Source: Chryseobacterium capnotolerans
Lineage (GTDB): Bacteria; Bacteroidota; Bacteroidia; Flavobacteriales; Weeksellaceae
Assembly: GCF_021278965.1 (NCBI RefSeq)
Contig: NZ_CP065589.1
Location: 2,237,001 to 2,301,000, forward strand
Direction of reading: 5' to 3'
DNA length: 64,000 nucleotides
Shown here: positions 46,296-57,163 of the stretch, piece by piece
How positions within the stretch are numbered: position 1 is the stretch's first letter
Layout: each line of letters begins with the position of its first letter
Made by a program: the position numbers and the translations under genes
Notes under the pieces: model-generated
The model's database searches: none
What the model was told of the DNA's origin: nothing
Seen by the model: the letters and a program-made list of their open reading frames with translations, nothing else

Positions 46296-47846
46296 ATGTC
46301 AGAAGAACAGAAGAAAATATTAGAGCAACAGCTCTGGAATATAGCCAATACATTACGTGGAAAAATGAACGCCGATGAATTCCGAGATTATATTTTGGGA
46401 TTTATTTTTTATAAATACTTGGCTGAAAAAATGGAAATCTATGCAAATTCCATTTTGGAAGAAGATCAAATTCAATTCAGAGATATCAAAGAAGATACGC
46501 CTAAAGGTTTAGAATATATTGAAGCCATTCGAGAAGAAGCTCTGGAAACATTAGGGTATTTTTTAAAACCTTCTGAGCTATTTAGCGAAATTACCAAAAG
46601 AGGTGATAACAATTTTATTCTTGAAGATTTACAAAAAATCCTGACCAATATCCAGCTCAGTACAATGGGTACACAAAGTGAAGAAGACTTTGAGGACTTG
46701 TTCTCTGATATGGATTTGAATAGTAATAATCTGGGTAGAACTGCTGATGCTAGAAATACACTTATTGTAAAAGTTCTAAAGCATCTCGATGAAATTGACT
46801 TCAAATTGAATGATACAGAATTGGATGTTTTAGGAGATGCTTATGAGTATTTGATCGGTCAGTTTGCCAGCGGTGCAGGAAAAAAAGCGGGAGAGTTTTA
46901 TACGCCTCAAGAAGTATCCAAAATTCTTGCAAAAATTGTTACAACAGGTAAAAATCGTTTAAAATCGGTATATGACCCAACTTGTGGTTCAGGATCATTA
47001 CTATTACGTGTTGCAAGAGAAGTAAAAGATGTCAATAATTTCTACGGACAAGAAATGAACCGTACAACGTACAATCTTGCTCGCATGAATATGATCTTGC
47101 ATGGAGTGCATTATCGTCAGTTCGATATAAAACAAGAGGATACACTAGAACATCCACAGCATTTAAACGATATGCCATTTGAAGCAATTGTCGCAAATCC
47201 TCCTTTTTCAGCGAAATGGAGTGCCAATCCATTATTTTTAAACGATGACCGTTTTAGTCAATATGGAAAATTAGCACCATCAAGCAAGGCTGACTTTGCA
47301 TTTGTGCAACACATGATTTATCATTTGGCAGAGAATGGAACAATGGCTATTGTTCTTCCTCATGGTGTGTTGTTCCGTGGAGCAGCAGAATTACACATCC
47401 GTAAATACCTGATTGAACAGAAAAATTATTTGGATGCAGTCATCGGCTTGCCTGCCAATATTTTCTACGGAACCAGTATTCCGACTTGTATTCTGGTGTT
47501 TAAAAAGTGTAAGGAAGATCCTGACCATATTTTATTTATCGATGCTAGTAAGGAATTTGAAAAGGTAAAGAACCAAAATATGTTGCGGGAAGAACATATT
47601 GATAAGATTGTTGAAACCTATCGTAACAGAACGACTATTGAAAAATACAGTCACTTAGCTACTTTGAAAGAAGTTGAAGAGAATGACTACAATCTTAATA
47701 TTCCAAGATATGTGGACACTTTTGAAGCCGAAGAAGAAATCGATATCCAAGCCGTAATGCAGGAAATCAAATCTTTAGAAGCAAAACGAGCAGAACTGGA
47801 CAAAGAAATCGACGTGTATTTCAAAGAATTGGGACTTGTTTTTTAA
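46296..47846 (+). CDS. hsdM: Type I restriction-modification DNA methyltransferase subunit
   Basis: 516 aa, intact. N-terminal helical domain (LWNIANTLRGKMNADEFRDY), SAM site DPTCGSGSLLLRVA (about 227-240), catalytic NPPF in IVANPPFSAKW (about 300). N6-adenine methylation of the site chosen by HsdS. The order is hsdM, hsdS shufflon, recombinase, hsdR on one strand. Confidence 0.95.
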   Translation: MSEEQKKILEQQLWNIANTLRGKMNADEFRDYILGFIFYKYLAEKMEIYANSILEEDQIQFRDIKEDTPKGLEYIEAIREEALETLGYFLKPSELFSEITKRGDNNFILEDLQKILTNIQLSTMGTQSEEDFEDLFSDMDLNSNNLGRTADARNTLIVKVLKHLDEIDFKLNDTELDVLGDAYEYLIGQFASGAGKKAGEFYTPQEVSKILAKIVTTGKNRLKSVYDPTCGSGSLLLRVAREVKDVNNFYGQEMNRTTYNLARMNMILHGVHYRQFDIKQEDTLEHPQHLNDMPFEAIVANPPFSAKWSANPLFLNDDRFSQYGKLAPSSKADFAFVQHMIYHLAENGTMAIVLPHGVLFRGAAELHIRKYLIEQKNYLDAVIGLPANIFYGTSIPTCILVFKKCKEDPDHILFIDASKEFEKVKNQNMLREEHIDKIVETYRNRTTIEKYSHLATLKEVEENDYNLNIPRYVDTFEAEEEIDIQAVMQEIKSLEAKRAELDKEIDVYFKELGLVF

Positions 47847-47893
47847 TTTTTTACATCCTTAATGTTTTTACTAACGAAAATTGAATCATCGAG

Positions 47894-49046
47894 ATGATAA
47901 ATAAAAAATTAAAAGTAGGTAACGTTCCCAATTTGAGATTTCCTGAATTTACGGAGGAGTGGGAAACTAAGAAGTTGGGGGAAGTAGCAACAAATGTTAT
48001 GTACGGTATGAATGCTGCTGCAACTAATTACGATGGCGAAAATCAGTATATACGAATCACAGATATCGACGAACAAACTAGATTATTTTGTCCTAATCCT
48101 TTATCATCTCCAGATGGAGAGTTAGACAATAAATACTTATTACATAAGGGAGATATACTTTTTGCAAGGACAGGAGCGAGTGTCGGAAAGTCTTATCTAT
48201 ATAATGATAAGGATGGTAAGATTTACTTTGCAGGTTTTTTAATTCGTCTTAATGTGAGAGCCGAAGACCCATATTTTATTTTTTCACAAACACTGACCGA
48301 AAAATATCAAAGATGGGTACTAACAATGTCAATGCGCTCAGGGCAACCAGGAATTAATGCGGAAGAATATAAATTGTTACCAATAGTCATTCCGTCAATC
48401 CAAGAACAAGAAAAGATTTCGTCATTTCTATCCTTAATAGACTCTCGAATCCAAACCCAAAACAAAATAATTGAGGAGTTGAAATTATTAAAGATTACGC
48501 TTCGCTATCAACTATACGAACAAATTCTTAATCACGAAAATGAATATGTTCAAGTTAAGGATACTTTAAACTATGAACAGCCAACTAAATATTTGGTTAC
48601 AAATACGGATTATTCATCTGATATTTCGCTAATTCCAGTTCTAACTGCAAATAAAGCTTTTGTATTAGGATATACCGATGAAGAATTTGGTATTTATGAC
48701 AAAGGTCAATGTATCATTTTCGATGATTTTACAACTGGATATAAAGTTTGTTAATTTTCCATTCAAAGTAAAATCTTCAGCAATTAAAATACTGACAGCG
48801 AAACCAAATGTGAACCTAAAATTTATATTTGAGTATTTGTCATTTTTAAATCTATCATCAAATGAACACAAACGGCATTATATCTCCGAAATTGAGACTA
48901 TGGAAATGCAATTACCAAATTATATTCAACAAACATATGTTGCAGATTTTCTAGCAAGTATTGACGATAAAATAAAAACTGAATTTGAAATTCATACGCT
49001 ATTACTTAAGCAGAAACAATACTTGTTAGCTAATTTATTTATATAA
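47894..49046 (+). CDS. hsdS: Expressed type I specificity subunit (frameshift near 48750)
   Basis: About 383 aa when joined. ATG 47894, then conserved start [20 protein letters not shown], first target recognition domain (TRD1) to about 180, central conserved helix ([18 protein letters not shown]), second TRD, and C-terminal helix ([20 protein letters not shown]). A one-base shift at about 48750 breaks the frame; dropping the G in AAAGTTTG gives [20 protein letters not shown], the expected sequence. It sits right after hsdM and is the only copy with a proper start, so it is the expression site. Confidence 0.85.
47924..47982 (+). repeat. Shufflon inverted repeat A, left copy
   Basis: 59 bases starting GTTCCCAATTTGAGATTTCC, repeated in reverse at 51347-51405 with one mismatch. 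Encodes the shared [16 protein letters not shown] start of both full hsdS genes. Confidence 0.9.
48452..48474 (+). repeat. Shufflon inverted repeat B, left copy
   Basis: 23 bases (CAAACCCAAAACAAAATAAT then TGA) repeated exactly in reverse at 50855-50877, in the central conserved region of hsdS. Confidence 0.88.
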
Positions 49047-49660
49047 ATTAAATTAGCTAACAAGTATCTCTTTTGTTTTTCAAATTTATGCAATAGTTGG
49101 CTTTCAATATCAATCTTTGAATCTATAGATGAAAGGTAATCAGCAAATTTTTTTTGCTCTTCAATACGAAGGTAAACCAAATTTAATTCTCGCAAAATTG
49201 TCGTAGAAAATTGATAATCTCTTACTCCTCCTTCAACATTTCTTAAAACTTCTCTATTAAAAAAATCTGTCTTTAGATATTGATATAGAAAGTTGTCATT
49301 TACGGTGGTTATCTGTTTTAAAACAAACATACAATGAACTGATAATAATATTCTCTAAGTTTTCACTATAGCCAATAGACCCCACATTAATTCTTGCTGG
49401 ATTATAGGCAAAGGTGTTCGTGTCAATTATTTTGTATAGTTTAATATCGTAGCCTCTATCTTCGCTATCAACTCCCTCGAATTGCTCACTTTGCGGAACG
49501 AATCCTAATTTGTTATTTATAGAATAAACAGGAAGCTTTTCGTTATTTTTATTTCTCTTATTTACAAGAGTTGTAACCTCTCCCAACCTTTTAGTATTCC
49601 AATCTATATAGTTTTCATTGTTTCCATTTTTAAATCTCAATTGACTTGAGAATAATTTCT
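48992..49660 (-). pseudogene. Silent hsdS half-gene (storage cassette, minus strand)
   Basis: Encodes a central linker (KKLFSSQLRFKNGNNENY, then DWNTKRLGEV), one TRD (second-half type), and the C-terminal helix (SSIDSKIDIESQLLHKFEKQ, KRYLLANL). The frame is shifted near 49310. No first TRD, no start codon. Its end forms an inverted repeat with the end of the expressed hsdS (49019-49067). A donor of an alternative TRD2. Confidence 0.75.
49019..49067. repeat. Inverted repeat D at the junction of two hsdS 3' ends
   Basis: ATACTTGTTAGCTAATTT at 49019-49036 and its exact complement at 49050-49067, 13-base spacer. A probable crossover site that swaps the far C-terminal coding sequence and may also end transcripts. 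Confidence 0.8.
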
Positions 49661-49683
49661 TTACTAATCGTAATCACATAGGA

Positions 49684-50231
49684 AATAAAATCCTTAATTA
49701 AAGGGCTTTGTCAGAAGCTAATTCTAAATCAAGTACCAAATAAGAAAATAAATAATTGTGTTTCTTCCTATTCATCATCATTAACAGAATCCGATGTAAT
49801 TGATAAAAATGGGATTTACCCAGTTTATGGAGCTACAGGTATTATTGCATTTACGGAAAATCCTCAAATTAATGAAGATGCAATTTTAATAATCAAAGAT
49901 GGATCTGGAGTTGGAAAGGTTCAATACGCATCAGATAAGTTTTCGGTTATTGGTACTTTGAACTATCTGACTGTAAAACCAGATGTTAATTTGAAATAAT
50001 TTTTTTCTGTTTAAAATACTTCAACTTTGAGAAATACAAAGTTGGTTCTGGGATTCCACATATCTATTTCAAAGATTATGGAGAAACATTTATTTATTGC
50101 CCCCTTTGGAAGAACAAAATAAAATAGAAAGTTTATTATCTTCAATCGATTCAAAAATTAATATCGAAACTCAATATATAAAAGAGCTGAAGGAACAGAA
50201 AACGTTTTTATTTCAACAAATGTTTGTATAA
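49684..50231 (+). pseudogene. Silent hsdS half-gene (storage cassette, plus strand)
   Basis: Central helix (KSLIKGLCQKL), TRD (NGIYPVYGATGIIAFTENPQ, ILIIKDGSGVGKVQYASDKF), C-terminal helix (SLLSSIDSKINIETQYIKEL). Frame breaks near 49997 and in the C run near 50100. No start codon or first TRD. Lies head to head with the minus-strand half-gene. Confidence 0.75.
49692..49716 (+). repeat. Shufflon inverted repeat C, left copy
   Basis: 25 bases starting CCTTAATTAAAGGGCTTTGT, exact reverse copy at 50819-50843. Encodes the LIKGLCQ part of the central hsdS helix. Confidence 0.9.
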
Positions 50232-50250
50232 AAATCTATACAAACATTTG
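50217..50250. repeat. Inverted repeat E between two hsdS 3' ends
   Basis: CAAATGTTTGTATA-AAAATC-TATACAAACATTTG, 14-bp perfect arms, spanning the stop codons of the plus half-gene and the minus hsdS. Confidence 0.8.
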
Positions 50251-51396
50251 ATTCAGAAGGTATTTTTTTTGATTTTCAAACTGTGTTAAAATTGCTTCTT
50301 CGGTTTGGGTTTTTTGATCAATATTATTTAACAATGATGCAATATTTTCTACTTCCTTTTCATCGGTTGGTAAAAAAATCGTATTATCTAAAAATCTTTG
50401 GTTGGTAATATTTATAGTATTTTTTGCACCTTTCTGCACTAGACTATGCAGGTAGTTATTAGCATTGATCGGACTATTGAAATAATAGTGGAGAATATTT
50501 CCAATACATACATTTTTGGGTTCATAAACTCCATATAGTGGAGAAACTGCAACATTTTCACTAATAAAACTTTGTTTTATTATTCCATACGGAAATTCAC
50601 CCGTTGGACTTTTAGTATAAACAACATCGCCAAAATGTACTACATTGTAATTAGTTGTATTTTTTGACGCAAAAGAACGCCCAAGATATTCTATTTGATT
50701 AATAACACCTTTACTAACCGAAACAGAAAAAATTGGCAAATTGTCTTTATTCGTTTCTTTACGTTCAGTAAGTATATTTCGTAAATATTGTTTTTCCCAT
50801 TGTTTGTTATTTGCTAAATTCTGACAAAGCCCTTTAATTAAGGTTTCTAATTGTTCAATTATTTTGTTTTGGGTTTGAATTCTTTCGTCAATTAAAGCCA
50901 AAAATGAAGAAATTCTATTTTGCTCATTGAGCTTTGGCAGACTTAAAGAAAGAGAAGCTAGTTGACTTGAATATAGATGTACTACGGAAATACCTTGTGC
51001 TAAATTAGCTATTTCCATTTTCTTTTTACTGTTTAGATAATAAGACAAAAAGATTCCATTAATATTAGTCTTAATAATATTCAAATCACCCCCTAGTGCA
51101 ATGCCAGATTTCAAGACACAGGAAGCTGTTGCAATATCGATTGTTGTTTCGCCAGAAGCAGGAATTATGACGTCATTCTTTTCACTTAAGACTAAAGTCG
51201 ATGGATTTACATTAGTCTTGGATTTTATCTCGTTGATAACCTCTCTATAATGCGTATAGAGTTCGCCATATCTTATACATTCAATAATTCCATTTTCTTC
51301 TATATCACTTTTAGAAATTCCCTTTCCCTTTGAAAACGTAGCAATCTCCCCCAACTTCTTAGTTTCCCACTCCTCCATAAATTCAGGAAATCTCAA
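50236..51396 (-). CDS. hsdS: Second full-length specificity gene, start-less and probably silent
   Basis: 386 aa, intact frame from a TTG at 51396. Same N-terminal sequence as the expressed hsdS ([19 protein letters not shown]), different TRD1 (SGETTIDIATASCVLKSG), central helix [20 protein letters not shown], different TRD2 (TERKETNKDNLPIFSVSVSK), C-terminal helix ending YLLNQMFV. No ATG or promoter upstream; the frame opens within repeat A. Inversion across repeat A would place it behind the expression start. Confidence 0.85.
   Translation of the reverse strand: MRFPEFMEEWETKKLGEIATFSKGKGISKSDIEENGIIECIRYGELYTHYREVINEIKSKTNVNPSTLVLSEKNDVIIPASGETTIDIATASCVLKSGIALGGDLNIIKTNINGIFLSYYLNSKKKMEIANLAQGISVVHLYSSQLASLSLSLPKLNEQNRISSFLALIDERIQTQNKIIEQLETLIKGLCQNLANNKQWEKQYLRNILTERKETNKDNLPIFSVSVSKGVINQIEYLGRSFASKNTTNYNVVHFGDVVYTKSPTGEFPYGIIKQSFISENVAVSPLYGVYEPKNVCIGNILHYYFNSPINANNYLHSLVQKGAKNTINITNQRFLDNTIFLPTDEKEVENIASLLNNIDQKTQTEEAILTQFENQKKYLLNQMFV
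50819..50843 (-). repeat. Shufflon inverted repeat C, right copy
   Basis: Exact reverse complement of 49692-49716. Confidence 0.9.
50855..50877 (-). repeat. Shufflon inverted repeat B, right copy
   Basis: Exact reverse complement of 48452-48474, within the QTQNKIIE codons. Confidence 0.88.
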
Positions 51397-51405
51397 ATTG
51401 GGAAC
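51347..51405 (-). repeat. Shufflon inverted repeat A, right copy
   Basis: Reverse complement of 47924-47982 with one mismatch. Confidence 0.9.
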
Positions 51406-51487
51406 CTTAGTTCCAAATCTATTCGAAAGATTAATAATCCTTAATCTTCAATTGCTTTCCTTTGAGATTTTAAAAAATTAAATTATA

Positions 51488-52414
51488 ATGAATGAACAAA
51501 AACAACTCTCAGAAGTTATCGATCTATGGAAAATAGACAAAAAACAGTATGTAAAAAAATCAAGTTTCTCAGCTTATACGCTATTGATTGAAAATCATCT
51601 ACTGCCTAATTTCGGGAACAAAATTGCGATTGAGGAAGCTGATGTTCAAAGCTTTGTTTTTCAAAAATTGGAAACGGGTTTAAGTCATAAAACAATTAAG
51701 GATATTTTAATTGTTCTGAAAATGATTTTGAAATTTGGAGCTAAAAACAAATGGTTACAGTATACCCCTTTTGATATTCAGTTTCCTACTGAACGAGAAA
51801 AGCATAATATTGAAGTGCTAACCAAGACTGATCAGAAAAAAATAATGAACTATATACAAGAACATTTTACATTTAGAAATTTAGGTGTATATATATGTTT
51901 AAGTGCAGGAATGCGTATTGGGGAAGTATGTGCCTTAACTTGGGAAGATATTGATACCGATAACGGAATTATCAGTGTTAACAGAACTATCCAGCGTATT
52001 TATGTGATAGAGGATGGAACTCGTAGAACGGAATTGATTCTGGATACCCCGAAAACTAAAAATTCTATTCGTGAAATTCCGATAAGTAAGGATTTATTAA
52101 GAATATTGAAACCATTTAAAAAGATTGTAAATCAATCATTCTTTGTATTGACAAACGATGCTAAACCAACGGAGCCAAGAACCTACAGAAGCTATTACAA
52201 AAATTTAATGAAAGAATTAAAAATGCCTGAACTTAAATTTCACGGGTTAAGACATAGTTTCGCAACCCGATGTATTGAAAGTAATTGCGATTATAAAACG
52301 GTAAGTGTACTATTAGGGCATTCCAACATCAGCACCACGTTAAATCTTTATGTACATCCTAATATGGAACAAAAGAAGAAAGCTATTGAGCAGATGTTTA
52401 AGGCTCTTAGATAA
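51488..52414 (+). CDS. Tyrosine recombinase, probable hsdS invertase
   Basis: 308 aa, intact. SAM-like N-domain (SAYTLLIENHLLPNFGNKIA) and catalytic domain with Arg143 (SAGMRIGEVCALTWEDID), His252/Arg255 (FHGLRHSFATR), His278 (LLGHSN) and Tyr288 (LNLYVHP). Unlike the island integrase it is small, has the canonical first Arg, and lies between the hsdS cassettes and hsdR. This is the known place of recombinases that invert hsdS parts in phase-variable type I systems. Confidence 0.88.
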   Translation: MNEQKQLSEVIDLWKIDKKQYVKKSSFSAYTLLIENHLLPNFGNKIAIEEADVQSFVFQKLETGLSHKTIKDILIVLKMILKFGAKNKWLQYTPFDIQFPTEREKHNIEVLTKTDQKKIMNYIQEHFTFRNLGVYICLSAGMRIGEVCALTWEDIDTDNGIISVNRTIQRIYVIEDGTRRTELILDTPKTKNSIREIPISKDLLRILKPFKKIVNQSFFVLTNDAKPTEPRTYRSYYKNLMKELKMPELKFHGLRHSFATRCIESNCDYKTVSVLLGHSNISTTLNLYVHPNMEQKKKAIEQMFKALR

Positions 52415-52504
52415 GTTTTAGATTATGGATTAGGAGAACATTTTATTTTGTTAAATTTGTACATAGATGAAAAGAACAAGATAAACTCCTAATTCATAAT
52501 TATT

Positions 52505-55385
52505 TTGAGCAAACAGTCCGAACAAATTTTAGAAGAGCAACTCGTTGCCCAATTACAAAAATTGGGATATAAATACGCTTTTATTGCTGATGAAAAAGCT
52601 TTACTGGCAAACCTGAAAACACAATTAGAAAAGCACAATCATATACAATTTAGCGATAGTGAATTTGAAAAAGTGTTGAACATACTCAACAAAGGTTCTG
52701 TATTTGAAAAAGCCAAGATATTGCGTGAAAAGAAACATCATATTATTCGGGATAATGGTGATAACCTCTATTTTGAATTTCTCAATGTAGAACATTGGTG
52801 TCAGAACGAATATCAGGTAACTAATCAAATCACGCAGGAGGGGAAATATGAAAACCGCTATGATGTTACCTTACTGGTGAATGGTTTGCCTTTGGTACAA
52901 ATCGAGCTGAAACGAAGAGGTTTGGAAATGAAAGAAGCATTCAACCAAATCAACCGCTATCAAAAACATAGCTTTGGTGCAGGAAAGGGTTTGTTTCATT
53001 TTGTACAGTTATTCATTATTAGCAATGGTGTAAATACCAAATATTTCAGCAATTTTGGAACACATAAACAGGAATATCTTCAAACTTTTCATTGGACAGA
53101 CGAACAAAATAATCCATTAAATAATATTTTAAACGGCTTTACCGATTCTTTTTTAGAACCTTGTCATATCAGTAAAATGATCTGTAAATATATCGTTCTG
53201 AATGAAACTGATAAACGTCTGATGGTACTTCGTCCATATCAGTATTATGCGGTAGAAAGTATTATCAAAAAGGTAAAAGAAAACGAAATTCTGAATGGCT
53301 ATAACATCGAAAAAAATGGCTACATCTGGCATACAACTGGAAGTGGAAAAACTTTAACGAGCTTTAAAGCCAGTCAAATTCTATCTAAAATTCCAGCTAT
53401 CAAAAAAGTGGTTTTTGTGGTAGATAGAAAAGATTTAGACTATCAAACCAATCAAGAGTATGATAAGTTCAGTAAAGGATCCGTAAGTTCTGCAACGAAT
53501 ACGGATGACCTTATTCGCAAATTAAACGACCCGAATGTTCGCATTATCGTTACGACCATTCAAAAGCTGAATAATGCGATTTCAGGAAGAAACTTATCAA
53601 AAATGAAATCCATTCAGAACGAAAGGATGGTTTTTATCTTTGACGAATGCCATCGTTCGCAATTTGGTGATACCCATAAAAATATCGTCAATTATTTTAC
53701 CAATATTCAACTATTTGGCTTCACAGGTACACCTATCTTGGCAGAGAATGCAGATGGAGAAAAAACAACCGCAAGCTTGTTTGGGAAATGTCTACATAAA
53801 TATGTAATTACAGATGCCATACGTGATGAGAATGTACTGAAGTTTTCTGTAGAATACATTCAGACTTTCAAACAGAAAGAACATATCATTGATTTAAAAG
53901 TAGAGGAAATCAATGAAACTGAAGTTTTTGAGGCTCCTGAACGAAAGGAAGCCATTGTCGATTACATCATTCAATACCACGATCAGAAAACGCAAAACAG
54001 GAAATTTTGTGCCATGATGTGTGTACAGGACATTGATTCGGTCATTCAATACTATGAAATCTTTAAACGTAAAAAACAAGAGGGACAACACGATTTAAAA
54101 ATAGCGACTATTTTTAGCTTTGCTCAGAACGAAGAGGAGATGAAAGAGCAAGTATATGCCCCGCTAAATATGGTCGCAGAGCCGGAGGTGGAATACGAAA
54201 GTCGTTATGTACCCCATCGCAGGGAACTGTTGGAAACTTATGTAGCGGATTTTAACGAACTATTTGGTGAAAAGCACAGCATCAAAGACACGGAAGGATT
54301 TTACAACTATTACAATGCCGTAGCTAAAAAATCAAAACATCCTAAGCCAGAAACAGATATTCTGTTAGTCGCCAATATGTTTTTGACAGGATTCGATAGC
54401 AAGAACTTAAATACCTTATACGTTGATAAAAATCTGAGAATATCATGGATTGATACAAGCTTTTAGCCGTACCAATCGTATCCTGGATAAGAATAAAACA
54501 CAGGGAAATATTGTATGTTTCCGAAACCTTAAAGACAAGACAGACGAAGCGATCGCTTTATTCAGCAATAAAGAAGCAATTGACGAAATCATAGTTGAAC
54601 CCTACGAAGTGTATGTAGAAAAGTTCAACGAAGCCACGCAGAAATTATTAGAAATTGTTCCAGAAATAGTGTCTGTTGATGGCTTATATTCGGAAGAAGA
54701 TCAGCTACAATTTATTTTGGCTTTCCGCGCCATGATGCGTTTGCACAAGAAAATGAGTCATTATACAGAATTTACTTGGGATGATTTACAGATGGAAGAA
54801 CAGCTTTTTGCAGATTATACCAGTAAATATTTGGATTTAAAGGAAAGACTTGATCCTACTGACCCGTCTAAAAAAGCGTCTATTCTTAATGATATAGATT
54901 TTGAATTGGAATTGATTAGGCGTGATACAATCAATGTAACTTACATACTCCAGTTATTGATTAAATTTAAGTCGAAACATAGTGCAAAAGACAAAGAAAG
55001 TATTGAAAAAGACATATTCAATTTACTGAACACCGAAGTATCATTAAGAAGCAAAAGGGAATTAATTGAAAAATTTATTCAGGAAAGTTTACCACATATT
55101 GAAGATACGGATACCATTCCTGAGGAGTTTGAAAAATTCTGGACTGTAGAGCAAGAAAAGGCACTTCAGGAATTAGTCAATACAGAAAATCTTTCCGAAG
55201 AAAAAACAGAAAGACTTATAGAGAATTATTTGTTTACAGAACGTGAACCTTTGCGAAAAGAAATTTTAGATTTACGGAAAGAAGGAAGACCAAGTGTATT
55301 AAAATCTAAGGAAATCGGAGATCGTATTCTAAATAAAATCATAGGTTTCGTAGATACTTTTGTTAATGGAATATCAGGAAATTAA
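52505..55385 (+). CDS. hsdR: Type I restriction endonuclease subunit R (frameshift)
   Basis: Joined length about 960 aa. TTG start. N-terminal nuclease domain (NRYDVTLLVNGLPLVQIELK, the D...E-x-K core), helicase motor with Walker A TTGSGKT (about 277-283) and DECH box (FIFDECHRSQFG, about 379). A one-base insertion near 54439 shifts the frame; without it the line reads NLRYHGLIQAFSRTNR (motif VI). The C-terminal helical domain follows. It translocates DNA and cuts unmethylated DNA with HsdM/HsdS. Confidence 0.92.
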
Positions 55386-55440
55386 TGTTTTATTCTAGTA
55401 GCTATTAATAAGAATCAAAAATATTTAAGAGTGATAAATA

Positions 55441-55469
55441 AAGGATAGGTTTTAATTTTCCTATCCTTC
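55441..55469 (+). terminator. Terminator after hsdR
   Basis: AAGGATAGG-TTTTAATTTTC-CTATCCTT followed by a T-rich tail. Confidence 0.75.
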
Positions 55470-55618
55470 TATTTTTGTATATTTGCCTTGAGCTAACGGA
55501 AGTACGTTGAAAAGCAAAGCAGTAAGCACCGTTACCAAATCGTTACCTGACTTTTTTGATAATCTTTATAAAAGCTTAGTATTCAACCTCTACAGCTTTT
55601 CCCTGAAAACTTTAAAAT

Positions 55619-55650
55619 AAAAAACGCGCATCATTACTGATACACGTTTT
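55619..55650 (-). terminator. Terminator of the RND efflux operon
   Basis: AAAACGTGTATCA-GTAA-TGATGCGCGTTTTTT on the minus strand, an imperfect hairpin with T tail, 24 bases after the outer-membrane factor gene. Confidence 0.7.
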
Positions 55651-55673
55651 CATTAAATTATTATAAAACCGTA

Positions 55674-57088
55674 TTATTTCCAGCCTCCACCAAGAGCCTG
55701 ATACAGTTCAACGGCGGCTTTCATTTTGTTATATCTCGCATTAGAAATATTAAGTTCCGCGTTCAATGAGTTTACACTGGCATTCAACACTTCAAGATAA
55801 TTGGCCATACCGTAATTGACCAATTCCTGAGAATAATCTACTGATTTTTTGTAGGCATCCAGTTCTTTTTGCTTTAAGTCTATAAAAGAATCCTGAACAG
55901 AAAACACTCTGATCGCATCAGAAACTTCTTTTCCTGCTGTAAGAACTGTTTTTCTGAAGTTCAGATAGGCTGTCTCCTGATTGGCAAGACTCACATCATA
56001 GTTCGTCTTAATAGTTCTTTTATTAAGAATAGGCTGGGCCAATCCTGCTACCACATTTGCGAATAATGAATTCACATTGAACAGGTGATCAATATCAACA
56101 GACTGAAGTCCTCCCGTTCCTGTAAGCTTTAAAGTAGGATAAAACTGTGCTTTTGCAGCATTGGTCAGCTCAAAAGCATTCATTAAATTGTATTCTGCTC
56201 TCATGACATCCGGACGGTTAGCCAATAATTGAGCCGGGTAACCCAACTTAAGATCAATTGGAAGATTCTGACCTTCCAATGTAGATCTTTCAATAGTATG
56301 TGATGGCTCTCCCATTAAAAGACTCATGGTGTTTTCCAATAATTGAATCTGTGTATCGATATCAATCAATAAAGATTTTGCATTGAAAACAAGGGCTTCA
56401 CTCTGCTGTACGGCTACTTCTGTAAGGGTTCCGGAAGCTTTCAGTGCTTTTGTTGTTTCCAGGTTCTTCTCACGAATTGCATGGTTTCTGTAATGATCTT
56501 CTTCTGAGCATCAAATGTTAACAGCTGATAATATGCAGAAGCAATAGAAGAAACTAGACTACTTTTTACTGCTTTATGAGCTGCAACAGTTCCTAAATAA
56601 GCCGCTAATTGTGCTTTTTCCTGTGCTTTCATTTTCCCCCATATATCTGCTTCCCAACCTAAACTTGCAGTAATGTCAAACTGATTAACATAACGTCTTT
56701 CTCCAATGATCTGCCCAAACTGAGTATTGATAGACTGGGTCTGGAAAGTGTAATTAGGTCCTACCGAAAGGGTTGGTGCATAAGCCGCCTTACTTTGTTT
56801 AAGGTAAGCTTCTGCAGAAGTGATACTCTGTAAAGCAATTCTGATATCCAGATTATTATCTAAAGCCTTTGAAATATGTCCTTGAAGCAAGGGATCTGTA
56901 AAGATTTCCTTCCAGGAAACATTGGCAACAGTAGTACTGTCTGAAGGAAGCATATCTGTACGGAAAAGCTTTTCGTCAACAACGTTCTTCGGCCTTTCGT
57001 ATTCCTTTCTGGCCATACAGGACGTGATGGCTCCCAGCATAATCGCTGAGAAAGTGATTCCTTTTATGATGTTTATTAAACTTTTCAT
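55674..57088 (-). CDS. Outer-membrane efflux factor, OprM/NodT type (frameshift)
   Basis: Two pieces, 57088-56441 and 56369-55674, join if one T is restored near 56481 (ITETIAIREKNLETTKALKA), giving about 471 aa. Lipoprotein signal (SAIMLGAITSC, Cys24). Both OEP repeats are visible (NLDIRIALQSITSAEAYLKQ; YPAQLLANRPDVMRAEYNLM), ending LYQALGGGWK. Forms the outer-membrane duct for the RND pump. Last gene of the operon, 75 bases after the pump gene. Confidence 0.9.
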
Positions 57089-57163
57089 TATTTGAAATTT
57101 AAAAGTTTAAGGTTTCTGGATTTCAGTATTAACTTTAACTCTAAAACCTTAAACTAAATTAAT

